A stretch of DNA of 64,000 nucleotides from Eutreptiella sp. 'Long Island Sound 2002' (taxonomy: Eukaryota > Euglenozoa > Euglenophyceae > Eutreptiales > Eutreptiaceae). Where the stretch lies: contig OZ038387.1 in assembly GCA_964036045.1 (NCBI GenBank), positions 18,251,420 to 18,315,419 on the forward strand. The letters run 5' to 3'. The notes below the pieces were generated by a model, which did no database searches, was not told the DNA's origin, and worked only from the letters and a program-made list of their open reading frames with translations. Of the stretch, positions 9,619 to 21,025 are shown piece after piece. Position 1 is the stretch's first letter; each line of letters opens with the position of its first letter. The position numbers and the translations under genes are program-made.

Positions 9619-12090
9619 GAACTCCGCGGGACAGGTCACCTCGAACCCCTTGTTCCGCAATTTGCGGGCCATCCTCATGAAACGGCTCCTCTTCTTAGCG
9701 TTGCCGTCATCACCACCTTCATGCTCACGCTTGGCTCCTTGTTCTTGCTGGGCCTGCGTTTGTGAGCGTGTGGTAGGACCAGACTGCCCTCCAGAGGGCT
9801 CGGAGTTCCCCCCTGGATTAGGGTTGGGGTTGCCTCCGTTCTTGTCCTTGTTCGTGTTGTCGGGCTGGCGGTTAGCGCCTCCTCCTCGTCCACCTTAACT
9901 CTTGTCTTGCCCTTGACCACGTCCTTTCGACTTCCCCTTGCCGGAGTCGTTGCCTTTGCCTTTGCCTCCACCTTTGCCTGAGCCTTTGCCAGGATCTTCA
10001 CCCTTAAGCTTTGCGGATAGGCATTGCTTATGGTAGCACTCATCCTCGTAGTGCTTCCGCTTCCCGCAGAATGCACACGTGATGGTGCACCTGTAATGAT
10101 CCGGCAGCTTCGCTTTGGCGCCGGTGTTCTTCTCACGCTGCTTCCCCTGGACTACGAAGCAGTCTTGCTGCTCGCAGTCAGGGGCGTGCTGCAGGTGGCC
10201 CTGCTCGTCTCTGGCATCACACCAGAATAGCTCCTTCACGTTCTCCATGATACGAGCGTGGGCGTGTTTGGGGGTAGTCCCCTGCCCAGGTCGGGACCCT
10301 CGGTACCCTTTGCCATGACCTCCAGAACCTCCTCCTCCAGGACGGTAATTGTTCAAGTGCTGGTCGCTCTCCTTCTCCAGCGCCAGCTCCAGGAGTAGCA
10401 CGCATAGATCCTCGTAGCGGAGGGATCTAGCCTTGCGCTCCGCCGTCGAACGGCACTCCTCCCATAGCTCTCGAGGGAGCTTGGCCACCAACCAGAACAG
10501 CAGGTCGTCGCTGCTGTAGGAACCGGGCGTCAGTCGTCCAGCCCAGTGATCCAGGTCAGCCAACAGCTCAGAGACCCTGCCAGGTTTGGGGTTGTTGGGC
10601 AGCACGGGCAGGTTCTGGATCTCGGCCCTGATGGAGAGGTCGGTTTCCTAGGTCGGGTACTGCCTCTCCAGGGCAACCAACACATCGGCAAAGGTGGCGG
10701 AGTTAGTCGGGATCTGCCTGACCTGCTTCTCCAGGTACTTGGTCTTGCAGCACTGCAGGAGCAGATCGCACTTGACTCGCCCACTAGCGTGGGTTTGGCC
10801 GGTCAATCGTAGAAATCGGCCAAAGTTCTCAGCGAACTCGCTGAGGTCCTTGCCTGTGAACTGAGGCAGGTTCACCACGATCTTGGAGGTGGCAACAGCC
10901 TTCGCCTCCTGAGGGCTGCGTCCCTCAGGGCGTCGGGTCTTCTTCTTCTTCTTCTTCTTCTTCTTCTTCCCCTTTGGGTCCTCGGGGTCCTCCGGGTCAT
11001 CGTCCTCCCAGGGCGAAGTAGAGGTCATCGACGGCGGCTCGTCATCGGAGGGGTCTCCGCCTAGATCACTAGAGCCATAAGGCTCCACGTCCACCATTGC
11101 CCTCAAGGCTGTCAGCCCGAGCTGGTCCAGCTCGGCCCTCGTAGAGTTCGTCACGTGGCTGTAGGGCGGCTGGGCCGTTCTCGGTACGAAAGGACTTCTC
11201 GGTATAGCTGCAGGAGTCGGCATCGGTCTGCTCCTCAGGCTCCCCAGGGTATTTGTCAACCCTGCCGCCAGGTGGTTGGCCTGTACTCGGTGGGGTGACA
11301 TTCCCACCGTGGTAGGTGACGCTTGGGGCGGTATCATCAGGGGCTCCAGTTTCTCTCGGATCTCTTGAGTGAGGTCGCCCACGATTTTTGAAGTGGCTCC
11401 TCGGAGCACCTCGTTGATCTCCGACCGCGTCAGGGACCTGTTGGAGGATCTTCCCGATCCTCTACTCCTGCCACCAAGAGATTCAGGTCCTCTCCTCAAC
11501 CCACTCAAGGTTGCATAGCCAGGTGCATACCCAGGAACATCCACATAGGTTCCAGTAGCGGGTAGTGGATGGGGATATTCAGCCGCATACCATCGCGGCG
11601 CAGAGCTGGAAGCCACCGGCTCACTGGCAGTAGTTGCCTCAGGCAGCGGAGTGGTAGGTGGGCCCATACCATAGGCGGGGTAGGGAGGCATGCCAGTAAA
11701 GCCTGTGCCCTCTGCCATAGGCGGGTTCGTTATGGGAGTGGATGTTGCACCGGCTGGGAGTGTGGTGGTCATAGGAGAGGGTGATGCGTGGAGGCCAGAA
11801 GCGCTTGGTGCGCCTTCGAAGGTAGGGTCATTCGTCAGGTCTTGCCCTTGTTCCTCTCCTTCGTCTGCTGCGTCTCCAGCATCCTTCTCGCTCTCTCTCT
11901 TCCTCTTCACAGGCTGAGACACCACCTCTTCGACTGACAGGGCCCCGAAGGCCCTCTGGAGTCCATCCAGCGAGTCCTCAGCCGCTTCCACTGGCCCATG
12001 TAAGGGCTCTGAAGGTACAGCGCCAGGTGCTGGCCTAGCCGGTGCCTCAGGTGCTGTCTTCACGTCGGCGTCCTCCTTCCTCGTATCCAT
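9616..12090 (-). pseudogene. gag: A1 gag, two nonsense codons
   Basis: Gag starts at ATG 12090 (MDTRKEDADV), the start shared with A2. A Pro/Ala-rich N-terminus and a Lys-rich run (encoded at about 10938-10970) precede the capsid region (TSKIVVNLPQFTGKDLSEFA onward). A CCHC zinc knuckle, CX2CX4HX4C with core CAFCGKRKHYEDEC, lies at about 10037-10080, followed by a Gly/Lys-rich tail typical of nucleocapsid. The frame is broken by TAG at 10648-10650 (TAC in A2) and TAA at 9895-9897 (CAA in A2), otherwise open to the gag/pol UGA. Full length would be 824 residues, long for a Ty3-type Gag. Confidence 0.88.
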
Positions 12091-12175
12091 CTTCGTTCGC
12101 CCTTCTGCTTATATGTGCCTGTACTCGGGGCACTGGATGTACGGCGCGGGGTTGCTGCCGGTGCGCAGAGACAGA

Positions 12176-12190
12176 CTGCCTCTGCTACCA
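12176..12190 (-). promoter_or_regulatory. Primer binding site of A1
   Basis: The minus strand reads TGGTAGCAGAGGCAG immediately inside the 5' LTR. It begins with TGG, complementary to a tRNA CCA end, and resembles the initiator-Met tRNA site TGGTATCAGAGC. The exact tRNA is not proven. Confidence 0.65.
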
Positions 12191-12973
12191 GAAAAGTTTA
12201 TAGTGGTTTCAACACTGTGTTTTTGTCTCTCCTGCTGCTTGCTGCTGGTGTAGGGTTTCCTGCTGCTTGTTTTTGGAGATGAAAAGCTTTTGTTTGCTGA
12301 AATACAGTAAATCCAGGATAGCCCAAGCCAGAGGTGTGCAAGGAGAAGAGAATCAGGATCAAAGCATGAAGGGCTGCAGTGTAAACAGTGAAAGATGAAA
12401 GGATATTCACAGATACTGCAACTCAGGTCAAATCGGAATGCATATTCACAAAGATAGCTGAAATGTTTTGGAAAAGAGTTGGAAAACTGCCCCATGGTCA
12501 CTCTATCTCCATAGTGCCATCTCAGGAGATGTGCACTCTTTGTTTTGGGTCCCATATGTGCTGAGGTGGCAGGGCATGTGGCGATGAGGTCACTGCCATG
12601 TCACATGGGATCTTCCTACTTAGCTAGGCTGACCGGGAATGGAACCCAGGACCTCTCAAAAAGAGGTGCCCAGCCCCCTAGGGTGCATACCACTAGGACA
12701 GCTAAGTATTCATGGAAAAACATAGATAAATTCATAGGCTCTGCCTTGGATATGTCAGTTCTCAGTCAACTCAGGAAAAGATGATTTGCCTCACATTGAA
12801 AGGGGATTAAGCGGTCCACTCCATATCCTGGTTGGGTGTTTGGTTCCATAGGTCAAAATGTGTTATCACCACTTTTGGTGGGGCCAATACTAAGATAGAA
12901 ATGCCTGGATGCTCAGTGCATCCCTAATACAACTAGAGTATGCCTCAAAGCATTCGAAAAGCACTTTTTTTTA
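12190..12973 (-). repeat. A-family LTR shared by A1 (5') and A2 (3')
   Basis: This is the second copy of the 784-bp LTR. It serves as 5' LTR for A1 on its left and 3' LTR for A2 on its right, giving an LTR-body-LTR-body-LTR array. On the A1 side it abuts a primer binding site and on the A2 side a polypurine tract (12974-12983), so both roles are supported. Confidence 0.82.
12619..12706 (-). other. tRNA-like segment inside A-family LTR (copy 2)
   Basis: This is the same 88-bp unit as at 2058. Here the T-arm is CTGGGTTCCATTCCCGG, with a fully pairable stem (one G-U) but a changed loop. The closing CTTAGCT/AGCTAAG stem and the TTTTTGA loop are kept. Confidence 0.45.
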
Positions 12974-12983
12974 CTCCCCCCTT

Positions 12984-15069
12984 GTGCTGTGGTGGCCACC
13001 ACTGTCGCATTTTCAGGAAAAAGGGATTTTTTCTTGGCCTTTCCTTGGTTTCCACATCTACTTTAAAATACCTATAGTTTCCCTCACACAGAAAAATGGG
13101 CGCTCACCATGGCTGGCGCTCTTTTGCTGCTCTGTTTGTAACATTTCCTACAGGAAGCTCAGCGCTCACGGCGCTGCCGGGGTTCCTGTGGCTTGGCTGG
13201 GTTAGTTTGGGTGCATGCCATAAACATGTGCATGTGCATTCCTCCTTCCAAGACGCAGCGCGACATAAACCCAACGCAAGACACAATGTACACATTCGCA
13301 TGGGTTATCGTAAAGCTGCTGGCGACCTGTGACCTGTCTTAGGGCCAAGAGAGTTGTTAAAAAAAATTAAATTGCCCCTTGGTGGGGTCTTGGGTTCTGC
13401 TCAGTCTCCTGGCGGCTGCTTTTCGGCCCGAACACCGCCTACTCAGCGACGCTTTCGCGAGGATATCTGCAGAGACAGGAATGGGAGAACTATGGACGAA
13501 TCCACGCAAACGCGAAGCGACAACACCTAAATCCGTCAAATGACGGCCTAGAACTTTTCTAAGACAACACACCTGAGCAGAATCCAATTGTGCATCAGAA
13601 GCACATTTTTATAAAAATTATGGTCATCTCTAGATTTTTTAAATCAAGAAATTCCTACGCATAAAAAGGCGACGCGCAGGAGCGGCTCCTAGCGAAGCGC
13701 CGGAAAATACAGAAATAATGGCATTTTAAATGTATGTCTCACGTAGTCTTGAAAATGACGAGACACACATTAATAAATAAACATACAGATTCCACCCACA
13801 CTGATAGAAGAATCAAAAATCCAATAATTCGAAAATCAACGAAAAGACTTCAATGAATCAGGTATAAACCACAGGTGTGCTCGTCTCGTATGCAGCATAC
13901 ACATTGCTCGTCTCGTGTCTCCGTGAACGAGTCTTGTAGCAGCGCTAACAATGATAGAACGCGATAGAGGGATTGATTAGAAAGATTGCAGATGCTTAGA
14001 GGTCAGATCAGGGTGATTAGACATACACACAAGTGCATAGCCACGTTTTTCGCTTGCGCCTCGTTCAAGTTCCCACTTGCTGTCTCTCTCCAGCGACAGG
14101 TAAGGTGAGTAAGCCCAGGTGGGGCCACCCCCTTGGTGGAGTCCGCGATTGTGGGTAAGATTAGAGGTTTGTCAAAGACCTCTCGTACACTCGTGCATGC
14201 TCGGGCATTCACACACGCATTAAAGGGTAGGCCACGCGAAATGCGCACGGTAAACCTTGTTTAGGTTACCCAGGGGCTCCTCGGTACGTTCTTTAAGAGA
14301 ACCTGAGGAGTCTCTTAACGCTTGCTTGCTTGACAGGACGTGTTTGCGGACAGTGTATTATAGGTCACACTGAGAAACGTATAATATGTGGAGTGTGGCT
14401 TGGTTCCTCCGCCGCAAACACCCCTTCATTTGCCTTTGCTTTACAGGTGGGCAGGTAGGGTGATTGGTGCAGCAGCATACCATTTTTTTCTTGCCCCGCT
14501 AAACAGGGGCGCAGATCATACAACCAATTGACTGCACCTCCGCCAGGAGTGGCGAGGGCAGTTTGACTCCATCGACAACCACGCAGTGCACGCAAAAAGA
14601 GCACCTCTTCCCTCCAAGCCCTAGCAGGGGAAACGCGTTGTGGCGTCCCCTGTTAGACCACAGTTGCTTAGCAGCGCTGTGTTCTCTTGTCTTCTTCACA
14701 GGAGGGTCATTAGGACACACGACGTGTTCTTCAACCACACCCAGTAGAGTGTGCGTGTAGGAGTGGTAGTCCTGAGTGGGGACTTGAGCCAGTTGCAGAA
14801 GTGCTCGCCCACCAGGATGGTGCCACTGTAGGTAGGGTGTGTAGTGTAGTGGTGTCTCCTGTCCCGCGTGCTTTTCCTCGTGGGCAGGGGAGTGCGTTAG
14901 CTTTTGGCCTTTAGCAAAAATGGGCGTTTTGTATGCCCTTAGCACACTTGGTCACCCCTCCCCTGTAGTAGGTAGGGCTTTTGCCGTCTTCCCCAAGGAT
15001 AGGCGCCAGCACAGAAATTGGGCGCCATAGGAGTGGTAACAGTACCTGACTAGGACCTTCGGTCCGACA
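12984..15069 (-). other. A2 3' non-coding region
   Basis: Counterpart of 2423-4682, with several small deletions. No gene is seen. A deletion near 15140-15170 removed the native pol stop, so the pol frame runs on into this region and ends at 15070. Confidence 0.65.
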
Positions 15070-15870
15070 TCAGCGAAGCCCGGTCTCCGGGAGCCACGCC
15101 GGGGAGAGAGGTGAGACGGACACAGACATACGTAGCACACTTAGGGGTAAGGTAAGGTGCGTGTCAGCGAGCCTCAGCAACTCACCAAGGATGTTCTGGG
15201 ACAAGTAGTCAACCAGAACTGACTTTAGGCGTCCCTCAGGTAGAACAAACGCAGAGAAGGGCTCCCAGGTGGCCTCTTCGACTCCAAACCCTTCCCAGAG
15301 GGTGAGAAAGCGCCAACCCTGGCGATAGCGGTGGCGTAGGACAGACTTCACCAGGTAGAAGCCCTCCTTAGCCATCTCCTCGGTGTTCATGTTGGGGAGT
15401 TCACCTTCACCTTCCATAGGGCTGGCAGCCCCTTGTAGGTCCAGAGCGGCCATTTCCTCGTCGGTCAGCTCCCACTCCTCCCCACAGAGGTCTTCAGGAT
15501 CATAGTAGCGCTTCAGGTGTTGAGCAGCGCACACCAGGGTCCCCCCTAGACGGGGAGAACACCGCACGGTGATACGGTGTCCATCCACTGATAGAATCTT
15601 GTACGGCCCAAAGTATGGGTCATCACTGGTAGAGCGTGGCCAGGCGGGTAGTCGATTGTGGTGCACCAGCACCCAGTCCCCCTCTTGGTAGGTGGCCGGT
15701 ACTCGGTGCTTGTTCTTCTTGTTCCACTGACGTTCCCTCACTCTCTGGAGCATAGCCTTGGCCCTGTCCACCTTCGCTTGTTGCACTTGGACCCATTCAC
15801 CCACAGAAGAATGGGTGTCCTCTGAATAGGGGGCATGTAGGAACCATGCCGGGCGCCCTGGGAATAGCTC
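15070..15870 (-). pseudogene. pol: A2 pol C-terminal part: integrase end and chromodomain
   Basis: This matches the last third of A1 Pol: the end of the integrase core (LFPGRPAWFLHAPYSEDTHS), the basic post-core region and a chromodomain (LTLWEGFGVEEATWEP). It is separated from the rest of pol by the DNA transposon at 15873-16831. The C-terminus departs from A1 after LGELLRLAD because of a deletion and reads about 30 foreign residues before stopping. It could be translated only if the transposon were removed. Confidence 0.85.
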
Positions 15871-15872
15871 AT

Positions 15873-16831
15873 CACCTTTGATTTTACCGAGCACGAAATG
15901 GCCAAAACCCGGATTCTATCCAAATGGTTGACAAAATTGACACATCCTTGTTGTGTATTAAGCTTTTTTTGAAAATTTTGTGGTTTTCGCCTATCATTCA
16001 TGATAACAGTTGACGCATGGCTCATTTTGAGTGCCAAGATGTCATGCACATCCAATATTTCGGGAAAAACAAAAACTCAATTTGTGTGGAGAAATGAATT
16101 ACTTACTTGTCCAACACAATACAAAATGGAAACCATTGCAATGTATGTAGACAACATAGATTGACCCTGATCTACACACGATTCACATTGTCCTTGTGCT
16201 TTTTTCTTGCACCATGCAGTTATAATGTGATATGCTCGTCAATACCCCAACTTTTCACACACACACAGGAGATCCCTTTTCAGCAACAAATCAGGCAAAT
16301 TGTAAACTCACAGAGCCAAGACCGGGCAAAGAAGGCACAACACAAGCAAGTGCACAGCACGTGAACTGTCAACTGTTCCGAAACCTTTACCAGCAACACA
16401 AATCAAGTCCCAGGGACCTCAGTTCTCAACAGTTCTCACCAGTTCAACGTTGTGTTTGCAAGCAAGGCAAAACGAAGGCAATTGCACAGCATAAGTCAGA
16501 AATGTTGTGTCAAAATTTAGCAGTCAATAGCCGGAACTGTCCGGATCCATCTGCACTACAGCTGAGCAGCACAAAAACAGCAGAACAACAATATTAAAAC
16601 GACTTTTGGCAGGCATCTTTAGATTCAACCACAGCATTGTAATGTTCTGACACATCCACACTTTTGTGCCAAGGAATCAAATGTATTCAAGCAATGGATT
16701 TTGCAAAAATTCATGTTTGAAAGACACATTTTTGGCACCGCGGCCGTTTCAGATCCGTTGGGCCGTTTCAGATCCAGTGCGGTAGCGTAAATGCGGTTTC
16801 GGCCGCAGAATGCCCCACAAAATCATAGGTG
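15873..16831. mobile_element. 959-bp non-autonomous DNA transposon in A2 integrase
   Basis: The block has terminal inverted repeats: CACCTTTGATTTT at the left and the complement of CACCTATGATTTT at the right (12 of 13 match). It is flanked by AT on both sides (15871-15872, 16832-16833). A1 shows the empty site: the same integrase sequence runs through near 5428 with a single AT. It is AT-rich, encodes no transposase, and has subterminal repeats near the right end (GCCGTTTCAGATCC twice at about 16743-16776). The CACC termini and subterminal repeats recall CACTA (EnSpm) elements, but the family is not proven. Confidence 0.85.
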
Positions 16832-16833
16832 AT

Positions 16834-19480
16834 GGGGCGAGTAGCCAGTAGCTGAACTCTCTTGGGAGTTCATCATTAAGGATATGACGGGGAGTAGTCT
16901 CAACCAGTCTCTGGTGCGTTCAGTTTTGCACCATATCCTTACATTCTCCTTGAGGACACGGATCTGTCGCTCACATAGGGGGTTGCTCGTGTGAGAGTAG
17001 GGAATCCCCGTAGACACCTGAACATTGAGGGATCTCAGGACCCTCTTGTACCAGCCAGTATCTGAGCGTACTCGTACGTCCTCATCGGAGTTGATCTCTT
17101 TGGGCGCCCCATAGACACAAAACGACTCCTCCAGGAGTATCTTGATAGTCTCCTCTCCGGTAATGTGCTTGGTACATGGGAGCACCCTGGTAAACCTGGT
17201 CAACCCACAGGTTACCACGAGGGCGAAGTCATAGCCCCCGAACCTCGGCATCTCGGTGTAGTCCACGTATAGAACACTGTTAGCACAGTGAGGGATGGGC
17301 AGGGTCGAGTAGAGACCTCTGTCCCTGATATCCCCTGGTTTGCAGGACCTGCACGGGCACTTGTCCACGATAGGCTGGAGGGTTTTCCGCAGTTGGTCGT
17401 CAGTCCACGTAGTGTGGAACCACTGCTTGAACAGCCTCAGGGTACGGTCAGCACCCACATGACCGCTGGACTCATGGGTCCACTTCAGCAGCGCTCGGAC
17501 TCTGTCACTAGGCACCACGATGCGGTCCTTGTGCCAGAGGTAGCTCTTGTCCCTCTTCCACTGATCTTGGTTGACCAGGAGGCGTTCAAGGCGTTTCTCC
17601 AGGCGCTTGTAGATATCCCCAAACTCCTTCAGGTACTCCGATTGTTGGAGTGCATCCAGGGGGCGTATCATCGTCATGTTGAGGTCCAAGTGGACGTCCA
17701 TACGGCTGAACGCCTCCTTAGCCAGCGCTTCAGACCGGGCACCAATCAGGGCGTCGAAGTTGTTGCGGCTGATGTAGTCTGCACACTCGTTCTTCACTCC
17801 CTGGATATGGTGTACCGTCAGCCGTAGTTGACTGAGGTAGGTCCACCAGCGCCGTAGCTTGGCCTTCCCAGGTGGGGGGCCCTTCTGGAAACTGCGGACC
17901 GGTTCTTGGTCGCACAGCCAGACCACAGGGTTACTCCCCAACAGTCGTGCTTGTGAGGATAGCACCAGCATACCCGCGAGCAATTCCTGCTCATAGGTGG
18001 AGTAGTTCCCCCTGGCCTGGTTCCACTTCCAGTTCCAGTGGCCCAGAGGTACTAGGACCCACTTGTCGTCAGGGTAGCTGTGCTTGAGGATTCCATCTCG
18101 GTTGAGACCTTCCGTCCCCCATTGGGAAATGGCCGAGTCGAACTCCTCCTTCTGTAGTGCTTGCCATTGGAACAACGTTCCACCACCGCCCACATTGCTG
18201 GCGTCGGTCACCAGGATAATCTCCCCTTGTGCCTTAGGCACGCCCAAGCACTTAGCGCTGGCCACCTTGTCTTTGAGTTCGTCAAACGCTTGTTGCTCTT
18301 GTGGGCCCCAGCGCCAAGTAGTACTCTTCTTGATCAAGTCCGTCAGAATGGCGCTGGTGTAGGTGAAGTTTTTGATGTGGCGGCGATAGAAGTTGCACGC
18401 CCCAATGAAACTGCGTACATCATGAAGTCCTTTCTTGGGGTCTTCGTGTCGTACCTTAGCATCCATCAGGGGTTGGGCCTTAGAGGCCGCTGGGGTCCAC
18501 CACCCATAGCCAACGTCAAACCCCAGGTACTGCATGGTCTCCTGCATGAACTCACACTTCTCCAGCTTGAGTCGTGTGTGGTTCTCCTGGCAGACCGCAA
18601 AGAACTCACCCAAGAGGATTGGGTGATCCTCCTGGGTATTGGTCCCGAGGCATACATCGTCGATGTGAGCCTCCATCTGGGCTCCACGGGATATCAGCTC
18701 CTGCACCTTAGGTCTCCTTCGTAGGATGGACAAGATCTTGTTCATCAGCTCTTGGAATAGAGCGGGTGCGTTGGCCACACCAAACGGCATGACCTTCCAC
18801 TTGAACACCCTCCCCTGAGGGGTGATGAAGGCCAGTAGTTCCTGTGCGTTGGGCGTCAGGTCCACTTGCCAGAATCCGCTCCTCTTGTCCATCTTGGTCT
18901 TGTAGCGGCAAGAGGCTATCTTCTCCAGGGTAGACTCCATATTGGGAATGGACCCTGAGTGGTTCAACGTCTTCTTGTTCAGCTCTCCGTAGTCCACTAC
19001 CAGCCGTTTGGCTGTAGACCCAGGTTGTGCCACCAGGAAACAGGGGCTGCAGTCTAGCGGGTAGTCCCTGTCCTTGTACTTCAGGACTAGGCCAGCGTTG
19101 ATACATTCTTGTATCTGTCGCTCGATCTCGTCGGCCTGCTCTTTAGGAGCTGGATAGGGTCTCCTCCGGATCTTGTGACGCACGAACTCGGGTTTCAGCT
19201 TGAGGTCCATCTGTACCAGCTTGTCACATGAGGCTGGAGGGGGTAGTTCTCCGAACACCTCCAGATAGGTCCTTATAAGCTTCTGCACCCGCGGGTCCAA
19301 TAGCTTGATCTTGTCCTCCATGTCCTCGTCAGAGTGTAAGTTGCTGGCCCCCTGCGTAATAGATGTCGGGAGGTGATCCTCCACCGACTCTTCGCCCTTG
19401 GTGGTGTCCTTCAACCCTTGGTAGGCATATAGAAGGTCTTGTTCAACCATCTCCGGTGGACGATGGCAACATAGGCACGC
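16834..19480 (-). pseudogene. pol: A2 pol: RT, RNase H and integrase core
   Basis: The frame is open from just after the nonsense codon at 19481 to the transposon. It matches A1 Pol closely: RT with VVDYGELNKKT, MPFGVANAPALFQ and HIDDVCLG; RNase H with VTDASN; the integrase zinc region with CPCRSC; and the D,D,E residues in VDYTE, NSDEDVRV and CERQIRVLKE. It lacks the integrase tail and chromodomain, which lie beyond the transposon at 15070-15870. A start at 19450 would be fortuitous. Confidence 0.87.
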
Positions 19481-21022
19481 TCAAGGGGGTTCACATACAC
19501 ATTCCTCCGAGAGGTCGTCTTCCTCAGGGGTCCTCACATGGGCGCCCCACACGCTCTTCATGAGCTTAAGATCTACCTCCCTTTGCCAGGTGGTGATCTT
19601 CTGTTCGAGATCCTCCTTCAATTGGGATAGATCTCCCATACGTCCTTGCTTCAGTGGCCATGAGCTGCGGGTAGGCTTAGCGTAGCATAGCTTTTTCGCC
19701 ACCAACTTCCTCTTGGAATCCACATACTCCCTTAGCCTGGATCGAGGGTCCAGCTCCTCGTCCACGGGGTCTTCCACCCTCATGGAGAGTAGGGGTTTCA
19801 GTGGGGCGACGTACTCGGCGTTCTCCACTTCCTCCACACAGGTCTGCACGAAGAAGGCGTCGTGCTCAGTTTCGTCATCTGAGTGGATAGAGCCAGGTAG
19901 CTCAGATAGTCCACGCTCAGAGACTCCATCAGGAACAGGTACATGGCAGGGAGAGTTGGGGGCGTTGGTGTCAGTCACGACATACTCATCTCCTCCGGGT
20001 GTAGTCTCAACAGCATCTTGAGGTCGTAGGCGATCCTTCAAGTCACCCAAGGCGAGTCCGTTGCTTTCTCGTTGTATAGCCTGGACCAGAGTCGGGTCCA
20101 GATCCTCCCAGGGGATGGAGGTAAGACCTCTGTCCACCACGCTCAGCATACTCCCCCATCCGGGTTTCCCAATAGGCGTCATACGCCCCAGAGGCACGTA
20201 GATGGCCTCATCAGGTAACCGAACAGAGCTGATAGTCAGCCTGTCCAGGAGTTTTCTCCAGTACTCGTTGCCCCCATGGGCTCCCCAATCGGGGGAACAC
20301 AGGACCATACGGGAACGTTCCAAGGCCACCTTGGTCGGCACCTTCCCCAGTTCACTGAACCTGGGGTTCCCGTAGGCCATCCCGAAAGAGGGCCAGTAAA
20401 ATTTGTAGCTGCAGTTCTTCCCCTTGCTGCAGTAAAGGTCCAGTACATGCTGCTTGTCGCTGGCGAACAACTCCACCCTCAGGTCTTCTCTAGAGTAACC
20501 CAACTCCTTCAGACCTTGGTCTAGGACTTCCCCCAATAGTTGATAGTCCTCAGTTTTGGAGGCCGCCATCATGTTCGAGGGCTCCTCCTTCGATAGCCTC
20601 AGGTAACTCGAGGTATGTTCCGACTGCTCCAGTGGCACAGACTCTCTGCCACTGCCGTGGTCCACGTAGAGGAGGTAGGGCGCTTGCAGCGTCAGGGATT
20701 GTTTCTGGGAGTGCTGTACGAAGAAGTCAGTCCCCAGTACAAAGTCGAAGGCCTCAGTGTCCATCACATAGAACCAATGGGCGATAGTCCGGGAGCCCAT
20801 AGGTACCTCCACTTCACAGTCCCCGCAGCTGTGCACCACATGTCCATCCCCCATGCGTATAGCCGCGGTGGTCATGGTGTTCTTCAGGCTCCCACAAGGT
20901 AAAATGTTCTTGGCCACTATAGATATTGTGGCGCCAGTATCCAATACCCCCAGGTATTGGCGTCCCCCTAGTCGGATACGTACCCAAAACACCAGGTCTT
21001 GGGTGCCACCAGAGCGTCCCCG
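19481..21022 (-). pseudogene. pro: A2 protease and RT leader
   Basis: The frame follows the gag UGA without a shift. It holds the aspartic protease (DTGATISIVAKNILP), a linker, and the acidic region leading to RT. Unlike A1 the protease-to-linker stretch has no frameshift, but a CGA-to-TGA change at 19481-19483 (Arg in A1, context CELPRACLCC) cuts it from RT. This copy gives the native reading frame for the segment frameshifted in A1. Confidence 0.87.
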
Positions 21023-21025
21023 TCA
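21023..21025 (-). other. In-frame UGA between gag and pol of A2 (putative readthrough site)
   Basis: Gag ends VTCPAEF, then UGA CGG GGA, then the open protease frame. The stop, its context and the downstream segment are the same as in A1, although other codons around it have mutated. Confidence 0.65.

Larger units (their letters stand above)
1629..12973 (-). mobile_element. A1: family-A chromovirus (minus strand)
   Basis: A Ty3/Gypsy element read on the minus strand: 5' LTR 12190-12973, primer binding site 12176-12190, gag 12090-9616, protease and pol 9615-4683, a 2.3-kb non-coding 3' tail, polypurine tract 2413-2422 and 3' LTR 1629-2412. The order protease, RT, RNase H, integrase, chromodomain is that of chromoviruses. 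It shares its 5' LTR with A2, which lies immediately upstream in the same orientation. Gag and the protease region are broken, but the RT-to-chromodomain frame is intact. No target-site duplication can be seen around the A1-A2 pair. Confidence 0.9.

Noticed and set aside
16107-16597. Open frames inside the 959-bp transposon
   Set aside because: Short, no domain, and the element looks non-autonomous.
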